A DNA stretch of 62,923 bases from a virus. The notes beneath the pieces are model-generated. The model was not told the origin of the DNA, ran no database searches, and saw nothing but the letters and a program-made list of their open reading frames with translations. The DNA is taken from positions 1 to 62,923 of the IMG/VR virus record IMGVR_UViG_3300044626_001587; one strand, given 5' to 3'. The position numbers were made by a program, and so were the translations under genes. This document shows, one piece after another, positions 57,501 through 62,923 of this stretch. The stretch's first letter is position 1, and each line of letters starts with the position of its first letter.

Positions 57501-59250
57501 GCATATTCCAATTGAACTTGTATTGCCTATATTGCTTTTTTTGTTTAATATCAGGAGGATAAGGTTGAGCAATTAGTGGAATATTATCAACTAACGACCA
57601 CATACTACCATATGTGAATTCAGCACCATTATGGTACATATTGTTGAATTTGTGAAACAATTGTGGATCGTTAACTAGCCAATCATCACCATCGACCAAC
57701 ATGATAATGTCTTGAGAATTGCAATATTCTTTTATTGTATAAACTTGGTTATATACTGCTCCTCTATTTTTATTGTTTGTTATAATTCTTAGTTTATCGT
57801 GTTTGTTTTTTTCAATCACTTGAGCAGTTTGATCTGTGGAACAATCGTTAATGATTATGTGTTCGTAATTTTCATAATCTTGTTGGTAAACTGATTCAAT
57901 ACATTTTTCAATATATTTTTCACTGTTATATGTTGGTGTGATAACAACAATTCGTTGTTGACTGTTTTGTGGCGGTTGTAGTTCTTCCAAATTGTAAAAT
58001 CTTCTTCCAAAGATCTTCCTGCAGTCATGATTGATTTGTTGTACTTTTTTGTATTCTGATAATGGTAGAAATCTTCCTGTCTTGTTATAAAGATGTTGTT
58101 TCCATTGTAAAGCAACAGAATCCCAACCACAAATTTGTTTTACTTGATTGCAAGCATACATTTTTTGTTGATGAAGATACTTTGTACTATGAGCATAACA
58201 GACTGTTTCAACAAACTTTTCTATTTGTTCTGGTTTTTGTAACCATGGAACAGACCAGTTTGGCTCCACTGGATAATTAATTTTATAGGATGCAATGTCT
58301 AAAGCAGTCTCTTCCAACCCTCCAAATCTACAAGTAATGATTGGTACATTGTGAGCAAGAGCTTCTAGTGTTGAGATGCCAAACGTTTCAGGGAATCCGC
58401 AAGGATAAATCATGAAAGAAGCTTGTCTGAGAATTGCTGATATCTCTTGTTGTGAGATAACTCCTAAGAAATCAACATCTGGATGGTCATTAACCATTTG
58501 TCTCCAGTCAAGCTCTTGTTGATCAGGTCCATGATCAGATCTGAACCTATAATAACCTCCAATTACCTTCAACTTTGCATTTGGAATTTTGTCTTTGACT
58601 CTTGGCCAAACATCTTTAACTAAAGGAACCATTCCTTTTGTTACTGATGAGTTGAACACAAACAAATCTGGATCTTTAAGTTTGCAGTCAACCCACCCTG
58701 GATTCATAGCGCCAATACCATTACGGGTTTGAAATATATGGTTTTTTAAAACATCAAAATTACGCCTCCTACCATGATCACAATTTGTGACATAGCTGGT
58801 GTGCCAATCTGTTAATGTGAAGATTTCATTAATTTTTCCTTCCGTAACTAATTGCTCAACAAGTAGGTCACCATCAGAAAATGTGTCATGCATCCAGTAA
58901 ACTTTATAGTTACTGTTTACCTGCATTAATTCAAAATTAACATTTTGATAATCGTGCCGTAGCGGCACTTGTCCTTTTTGACAAAAAGGTGCAACAGATC
59001 TGGATGAGATTACACAATCCCATTGATAATCATTTTCTATTTCTTTTAGAGGTTTGTATACAACACCTTCATAAACACCTGGTCTGCTTTCATCGGAAAA
59101 GCAATCATTGAACACTGTTACAGAAAAACCAAGCTTAACTAGTTGTTTTGTAAGTAAAATTATTGCTGACTCAGACCCTCCAAGACCTCGTTTTGAAAGA
59201 GTGGATCCGTCGTAAGTGAGACCTAATACATCAATAAAGCAAATTTTCAT
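54589..59250 (-). CDS. Giant multidomain glycosyltransferase-methyltransferase, 1553 aa
   Basis: Domains in order: GT4-type GT-B enzyme (about 1-390; GLGGSESAIILL and FPETFGISTLEALAHNVPII); GT2 (about 430-650; RIVVITPTYNSEKYIEKCIE, DGDDW near 518); a second GT-A-like domain (about 680-900; KYSVIMPTMWRCWELTETVL, NDDIDFD near 762); a class I/CmcI-like methyltransferase (about 930-1070; SITEFGVRHGRSTTAFISSG); a third GT-A-like domain (about 1118-1330; KKILVAIPTARYIEPETFKA, VDHDIVF near 1180); and an FkbM-type methyltransferase (about 1350-1553; VIYDIGSSTLHWAKFA, LIKIDCQGAELDILNGMEKV). It lies antisense inside the fibre cluster and probably builds and caps a methylated glycan, on fibres or on host surface. 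The acceptor is unknown. Confidence 0.85.
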   Translation of the reverse strand: MKICFIDVLGLTYDGSTLSKRGLGGSESAIILLTKQLVKLGFSVTVFNDCFSDESRPGVYEGVVYKPLKEIENDYQWDCVISSRSVAPFCQKGQVPLRHDYQNVNFELMQVNSNYKVYWMHDTFSDGDLLVEQLVTEGKINEIFTLTDWHTSYVTNCDHGRRRNFDVLKNHIFQTRNGIGAMNPGWVDCKLKDPDLFVFNSSVTKGMVPLVKDVWPRVKDKIPNAKLKVIGGYYRFRSDHGPDQQELDWRQMVNDHPDVDFLGVISQQEISAILRQASFMIYPCGFPETFGISTLEALAHNVPIITCRFGGLEETALDIASYKINYPVEPNWSVPWLQKPEQIEKFVETVCYAHSTKYLHQQKMYACNQVKQICGWDSVALQWKQHLYNKTGRFLPLSEYKKVQQINHDCRKIFGRRFYNLEELQPPQNSQQRIVVITPTYNSEKYIEKCIESVYQQDYENYEHIIINDCSTDQTAQVIEKNKHDKLRIITNNKNRGAVYNQVYTIKEYCNSQDIIMLVDGDDWLVNDPQLFHKFNNMYHNGAEFTYGSMWSLVDNIPLIAQPYPPDIKQKKQYRQYKFNWNMPYTHLRTFRAKYLHRVDDENFMRDGQWMRAGGDNAVFYNTIEQVDPDSVVCCPDVVYYYNDTNPINDYKINSEEQTMNANYVLNNGINTEDGGPKYSVIMPTMWRCWELTETVLTKLQDHPLIDEIIIINNDVERTPTSNWHPKIKMLNQPTNIRVNPAWNLGVEKSRNDLLCIINDDIDFDTHLLNRLRYKITPNNGAFGLITGENHFNHPETTDYSIDFIKWRPGDNIHCFGQLMFMHKQNWVPIIDGLDIYFGDDFIFHNHLKRGLDNYLIYNIQFYSPMSQTCKDLSISGGFYEKEKPVWEKYFSENPLTLMDQHHNDPIVRLYHEQVNTPSDINEHLPKLLELAKQCDSITEFGVRHGRSTTAFISSGIKLTSYDIEETVEARMLFDVAKSLGKPCEYIVDPVKGNSLLVDIDETDLLFIDTIHSYEQLSKELAKHHSKVNKFICVHDTHIFGYEWQPHFEWPVYQHFHNQGTHQKGLLHAIIDFLIKHPEWKIKHHSVINNGLTVLQRSVDRLPTPVVADELPEQNNLKKILVAIPTARYIEPETFKAIYDLECPEGCELHFQYFYGYNVDQVRNLIASWVINGFDYLFAVDHDIVFAPDTLVKMVKHNKPLVTGIYRQRLLEQHIEIYDFNLKRIVYEDLPENSLVEIGGCGMGCCLISKEVFVAIEYPHYKYYSALDHNHTFSEDLDFCRKARLKGFSLFCDTSIVCDHHGQTVYRVEKKNVSSSKPSVVNNEEITKRFIELSEMDLLCNEHKNYLWSLKGRGFEPKVIYDIGSSTLHWAKFAREVWPNSKIILFEAMQEVEMLYKLNGFDQYHLGVLSSYNNNGKTIDFYQNLYHPGGNSYYRENVQYSSTADLLFAPEGSKVKKIASSLDSVVKMRNFPEPDLIKIDCQGAELDILNGMEKVKAGIGCRNIIIEAQNIEYNLGAPNKQEVFEFMDQCGYEMVAKITNLQVDNDYHFRLRS

Positions 59251-59263
59251 ACAATTTTGATTT

Positions 59264-59271
59264 CATAAATA
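59264..59271 (+). promoter_or_regulatory. Late-promoter variant (CATAAATA)
   Basis: CATAAATA lies 61 bp before the ATG at 59332, in the intergenic space between two divergent genes. Confidence 0.45.
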
Positions 59272-59331
59272 TCGTGATTAAAGACAACTAGATAGTTGCT
59301 AGACTGTGTATATACACTAGAGAGAAGGAAG

Positions 59332-62300
59332 ATGGCCAACAATAAGATTCTTATTAAGCGTACTGCCGTCTCTGGTCGTGTTCCTAATACAACAAGCACA
59401 TCTAACACCCAATATATAGAAGCAGGTGAGCTTGCAATCAACCTGGCTGACAAAAAAGTTTTCACGTCAAACGGCTCAGCTGTATTCGAGGTTGGAGCAA
59501 ACGTTTCACAGTCTTATGTTAATAATTTAACAGTTCAAACTATTTCAGCAAACGGTTCAGTGGGAACTGGAGGTCAAGTTCTTGCATCCGATGGATTCAC
59601 TGTATATTGGACATATAATTTAGGCTACACAGGTTCAATAGGATTCACTGGATCAACTGGCTTCACGGGGTCAACAGGATTCACTGGATCTGAAGGGTTT
59701 ACAGGTTCTAGAGGTTTTACAGGTTCAGAAGGATTCACTGGCTCTAGAGGCTTTACTGGTTCTATTGGATTTACTGGATCGATCGGTTTCACAGGATCAA
59801 TTGGTTTTACTGGATCAATTGGTTTTACGGGTTCTGAAGGTTTTACTGGTTCTAGAGGGTTTACAGGTTCAATTGGTTTTACAGGATCGATTGGTTTTAC
59901 TGGATCAATTGGTTTTACGGGTTCTGAAGGTTTTACTGGGTCAAGAGGGTTCACAGGATCTGAAGGGTTTACTGGATCTAGAGGTTTTACAGGATCAGAG
60001 GGGTTCACTGGATCAGAAGGTTTCACTGGCTCTAGAGGTTTCACAGGATCTGAAGGGTTTACTGGATCTAGAGGCTTTACGGGATCAATTGGTTTCACTG
60101 GTTCAATTGGATTTACAGGGTCGATAGGATTTACAGGATCTATTGGATTTACGGGATCTATTGGTTTTACAGGTTCATGGGGAGGAACAGCCGGTGCTAA
60201 TGTTGATATGGCTGGCTACTCGATTAATAATGCTAATGTAATTAATACTAATGTTTTAAACTCTGGTAATACTACAATCACAGGTTGGGCAAATGTTAGT
60301 GGAGATTTAACAGCTAATACAATAACTTCTCTTGGAAATGTTACAATAGAAGGTGATCTTACAGTTAGTGGTAACACAGTTACAATTGGTGTGACTAATT
60401 TAAAATTAACTGACAATATGATTTATCTTAATGAAGCTGAAGAAGATACTATCACTAGCGCAACATCTAATGGTACAGCCTTCATTTACACAGCAATAAA
60501 TGGGCTTTCTCCTGGAATGATCGTTGATGTTACAGGAGTAACACCTAGTGGATACAATGTCGTAGCTAATGTCGTTACTTTTGCAAACTCATCAACATTT
60601 GCTGTTGCAAATACTAGTTCGCCTGGAGCATACAGTTCTGGAGGGGTAGCTTTTGGTAGAACAGCTATCAACCCTGATTTGGGTTTTGTTGGTGCTTACA
60701 ATGATGGCATTTATAGACATGCTGGTTTGTTTAGAGATGCTACTGATGGATATTTTAAAGTATTTGATCAGTATCAACCTGAACCATCAGGTGCTTTTAT
60801 CAATACAACTGAACCAACATTTAGAATAGCAAACTTTGAAGCAAACAATATTATTGCTAGTAGTGCAAATGTTGGTAATGTTAGTGTTGGTGGTCTCTAT
60901 GCTAATAGTTCTTTTGGTGCTGCTGGCCAAGTACTAGCATCAAATGGTTCTTCAACGTTTTGGACATACAATCTTGGTTATACTGGTTCAATAGGTTTCA
61001 CAGGATCAGAAGGCTTTACAGGGTCAAGAGGCTTTACAGGATCAACAGGATTTACAGGATCCGAAGGCTTTACAGGCTCTAGAGGCTTCACTGGTTCTGA
61101 GGGGTTTACTGGTTCTAGAGGTTTTACAGGGTCAGAGGGCTTCACGGGCTCTAGAGGGTTTACAGGATCAATTGGATTTACAGGGTCCGAAGGCTTTACA
61201 GGTTCTAGAGGCTTCACTGGTTCTGAGGGGTTTACTGGGTCTGAAGGGTTCACTGGCTCTAGAGGGTTTACAGGATCAGAGGGATTCACTGGATCTGAAG
61301 GCTTCACCGGGTCTGAGGGTTATACTGGCTCTAGAGGCTTTACTGGTTCTATAGGTTTCACGGGCTCCATTGGTTTTACTGGGTCAATAGGTTTTACAGG
61401 TTCTATTGGCTTTACAGGATCAATTGGCTTTACAGGCTCTGAAGGCTTTACTGGTTCTAGAGGATTTACTGGGTCAATTGGTTTCACTGGGTCAATTGGT
61501 TTCACTGGTTCAGCTTCAACGCAAGAAGGATACACAGGATCTATTGGATTCACAGGGTCTGAAGGCTTTACTGGTTCTAGAGGGTTTACTGGATCAATTG
61601 GTTTCACAGGGTCAATTGGCTTCACAGGCTCTATTGGTTTCACTGGATCTAGAGGTTTTACTGGGTCTGAGGGTTTTACTGGGTCTGAAGGTTTTACTGG
61701 TTCTAGAGGGTTTACAGGTTCAATTGGTTTTACAGGATCGATTGGATTTACTGGTTCTATTGGTTTTACAGGATCGATTGGATTCACCGGTTCTGCATCA
61801 ACACAAGCTGGCTTCACTGGTTCAATTGGATTTACGGGGTCTATTGGATTCACGGGCTCAATTGGATTCACAGGGTCTGAAGGTTTTACTGGGTCTAGAG
61901 GCTTTACAGGATCTATTGGTTTCACTGGATCAGCTTCAACACAAGCTGGCTTCACAGGTTCTATTGGATTTACTGGGTCTATTGGATTTACTGGGTCTAT
62001 TGGATTTACTGGGTCTATTGGATTTACTGGGTCTATTGGATTTACTGGCTCAGCTTCAACCCAAGCCGGCTTTACTGGTTCAATAGGTTTCACTGGATCA
62101 GCTTCCACTCAAGCTGGCTTTACTGGTTCTAGAGGTTTCACAGGGTCTGAGGGTTTCACTGGTTCTAGAGGTTTTACAGGCTCAATAGGCTTTACTGGTT
62201 CAATTGGTTTTACAGGATCAGCTTCTACTCAAGCCGGCTTTACTGGATCAATTGGATTTACAGGATCTGTAGGATTCACAGGCTCAATTGGTTTTACTGG

Positions 62301-62923
62301 ATCAATTGGATTTACAGGATCTAGAGGGTTCACGGGTTCAATTGGCTTTACAGGTTCGTGGGGTGGAACAGCTGGTGCTAACGTTGACATGGCTGGCTAC
62401 TCAATTAACAATGCAAATGTAATCAACACGAATGTTTTAAACTCTGGTAATACAACAATTACTGGTTGGGCAAACGTTAGTGGAAGTCTTACAGCTAATA
62501 CAATAACTTCACTTGGTAATGTTGTTATCGAAGGTGATTTGACAATTAGTGGTAACACTGTTACTGTGGGCGTTACTAACTTAAAACTAACAGATAACAT
62601 GATCTATTTGAATGAAGCTGAAGAAGATGCTATCACTAATGCAACTTCGAACGGTACTTCTTTCATTTACACAGCTACTAATGGTCTTTCTCCTGGAATG
62701 GTTGTTACGGTTACAGGAGTAACACCTAGTGGATACAATGTCGTAGCTAATGTCGTTACATTTGCAAACTCATCAACATTTGCTGTTGCAAACACATCAT
62801 CACCAGGTACATACGTATCTGGTGGTACTGCTTTTGGTAGATCCGCAACCAATCCTGACTTAGGTGTAGTTGGTGCATATGATGACGGTACGTATAGACA
62901 TGCAGGTATATTCAGAGATGCTA
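59332..62923 (+). CDS. Giant collagen-like tail fibre, partial (runs off window)
   Basis: ATG 59332 follows AGAAGGAAG. The frame stays open to the end of the window (1197 codons, no stop). The first 100 residues are a fibre head (RTAVSGRVPNTTSTSNTQYI). GFTGSx hexapeptides (x = I, E, R or T), i.e. Gly-X-Y triplets, fill about residues 100-280 and again 550-1008. In the second array they are broken by an ASTQAG linker. Between and after them is a non-collagen module of about 260 residues (WGGTAGANVDMAGYSINNAN to HAGLFRDATD) that occurs twice, at 60178 and 62359. It is probably a long trimeric fibre. Confidence 0.88.
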   Translation, partial: MANNKILIKRTAVSGRVPNTTSTSNTQYIEAGELAINLADKKVFTSNGSAVFEVGANVSQSYVNNLTVQTISANGSVGTGGQVLASDGFTVYWTYNLGYTGSIGFTGSTGFTGSTGFTGSEGFTGSRGFTGSEGFTGSRGFTGSIGFTGSIGFTGSIGFTGSIGFTGSEGFTGSRGFTGSIGFTGSIGFTGSIGFTGSEGFTGSRGFTGSEGFTGSRGFTGSEGFTGSEGFTGSRGFTGSEGFTGSRGFTGSIGFTGSIGFTGSIGFTGSIGFTGSIGFTGSWGGTAGANVDMAGYSINNANVINTNVLNSGNTTITGWANVSGDLTANTITSLGNVTIEGDLTVSGNTVTIGVTNLKLTDNMIYLNEAEEDTITSATSNGTAFIYTAINGLSPGMIVDVTGVTPSGYNVVANVVTFANSSTFAVANTSSPGAYSSGGVAFGRTAINPDLGFVGAYNDGIYRHAGLFRDATDGYFKVFDQYQPEPSGAFINTTEPTFRIANFEANNIIASSANVGNVSVGGLYANSSFGAAGQVLASNGSSTFWTYNLGYTGSIGFTGSEGFTGSRGFTGSTGFTGSEGFTGSRGFTGSEGFTGSRGFTGSEGFTGSRGFTGSIGFTGSEGFTGSRGFTGSEGFTGSEGFTGSRGFTGSEGFTGSEGFTGSEGYTGSRGFTGSIGFTGSIGFTGSIGFTGSIGFTGSIGFTGSEGFTGSRGFTGSIGFTGSIGFTGSASTQEGYTGSIGFTGSEGFTGSRGFTGSIGFTGSIGFTGSIGFTGSRGFTGSEGFTGSEGFTGSRGFTGSIGFTGSIGFTGSIGFTGSIGFTGSASTQAGFTGSIGFTGSIGFTGSIGFTGSEGFTGSRGFTGSIGFTGSASTQAGFTGSIGFTGSIGFTGSIGFTGSIGFTGSIGFTGSASTQAGFTGSIGFTGSASTQAGFTGSRGFTGSEGFTGSRGFTGSIGFTGSIGFTGSASTQAGFTGSIGFTGSVGFTGSIGFTGSIGFTGSRGFTGSIGFTGSWGGTAGANVDMAGYSINNANVINTNVLNSGNTTITGWANVSGSLTANTITSLGNVVIEGDLTISGNTVTVGVTNLKLTDNMIYLNEAEEDAITNATSNGTSFIYTATNGLSPGMVVTVTGVTPSGYNVVANVVTFANSSTFAVANTSSPGTYVSGGTAFGRSATNPDLGVVGAYDDGTYRHAGIFRDA
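59630..60177 (+). repeat. GFTGSx-coding DNA repeat, first array
   Basis: About 30 copies of an 18-bp unit coding GFTGS plus I, E, R or T. Codon choice varies between copies, which may limit recombination. Confidence 0.85.
60979..62358 (+). repeat. GFTGSx-coding DNA repeat, second array
   Basis: About 75 copies of the 18-bp unit, interrupted five times by a TCAGCTTCAAC-type insert coding ASTQ(A/E)G. The minus strand stays open through the array (Pro/Asp/Val repeats), which is a by-product of the composition. Confidence 0.85.

Noticed and set aside
59625-62108. Long minus-strand frames coding Pro-Val-Asp-type repeats, and Leu/Asp-rich plus-strand frames
   Set aside because: They are other-frame readings of the 18-bp GFTGSx repeat. 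The frame from 59332 runs through all of them and has the only sensible start and non-repeat domains.
1-62923. Cyanophage photosynthesis genes as proof of host
   Set aside because: None was found. The cyanobacterial host suggestion rests only on shared gene families such as hsp20, phoH and speD, so it stays tentative.

Overview
This window comes from a tailed, contractile-tail bacteriophage of the T4-like (myovirus) type. The best evidence is a nearly contiguous set of T4-family baseplate and head genes: gp4, gp48-like tube cap, gp53, gp27-like hub, gp5 with its OB-fold, gp25, gp6, a gp7-type wedge protein, gp8 and a DUF4815-type protein. Auxiliary genes that recur in T4-like cyanophages and related aquatic phages (phoH, hsp20, a SpeD family protein, sugar-nucleotide and glycosyltransferase genes) suggest an aquatic bacterial host, possibly a cyanobacterium. 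No photosynthesis gene is present, so the host is an inference.

Layout. Positions 1-420 hold the start of one leftward gene and a non-coding block of iterated repeats. Positions 420-5150 are an early 'mini-gene' region: proteins of 30-162 residues on both strands, many with their own promoter (TTGACT, exactly 17 bp, GATACT-like) and their own GC-rich hairpin terminator, as in the promoter-plus-stem-loop cassettes known from T4-type phages. Positions 5160-8950 (leftward) hold a sugar-nucleotide dehydratase, Hsp20, an AAA ATPase, three tRNA genes (two of abnormal size) and small regulators. Positions 8969-10171 are a diverged tandem duplication of one gene. Positions 10170-25500 (rightward) mix a RuvC-like nuclease, a SpeD-like protein behind a structured leader, and a group of proteins sharing an N-terminal MxxFxxFLxE motif that resembles the T4 capsid-targeting sequence. 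They are followed by small conserved phage proteins, a glycosyltransferase, PhoH and a RecB-like nuclease.

Positions 25498-28643 (leftward) form a tail module: tube-like protein, T4_baseplate-family chaperone, tape-measure candidate. The chaperone gene ends on a run of eight T, and the -1 frame continues open for 52 codons, so a programmed frameshift like the lambda G/GT system is predicted. Positions 28689-48396 carry head completion and baseplate genes. Positions 48398-62923 carry tail-fibre genes with beta-rich and collagen-like (GPT / GFTGSx) repeats, one with an S74 auto-cleaving chaperone. They are interrupted on the opposite strand by a 1553-residue protein that strings together glycosyltransferase and methyltransferase domains. 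The last gene runs off the window.

Two transcription signals can be read: sigma70-like early promoters in the small-gene regions, and T4-like late promoters (TATAAATA or close variants) in front of Hsp20, the duplicated gene, the motif-bearing proteins and some fibre genes. Several late promoters are fused directly to the preceding terminator.
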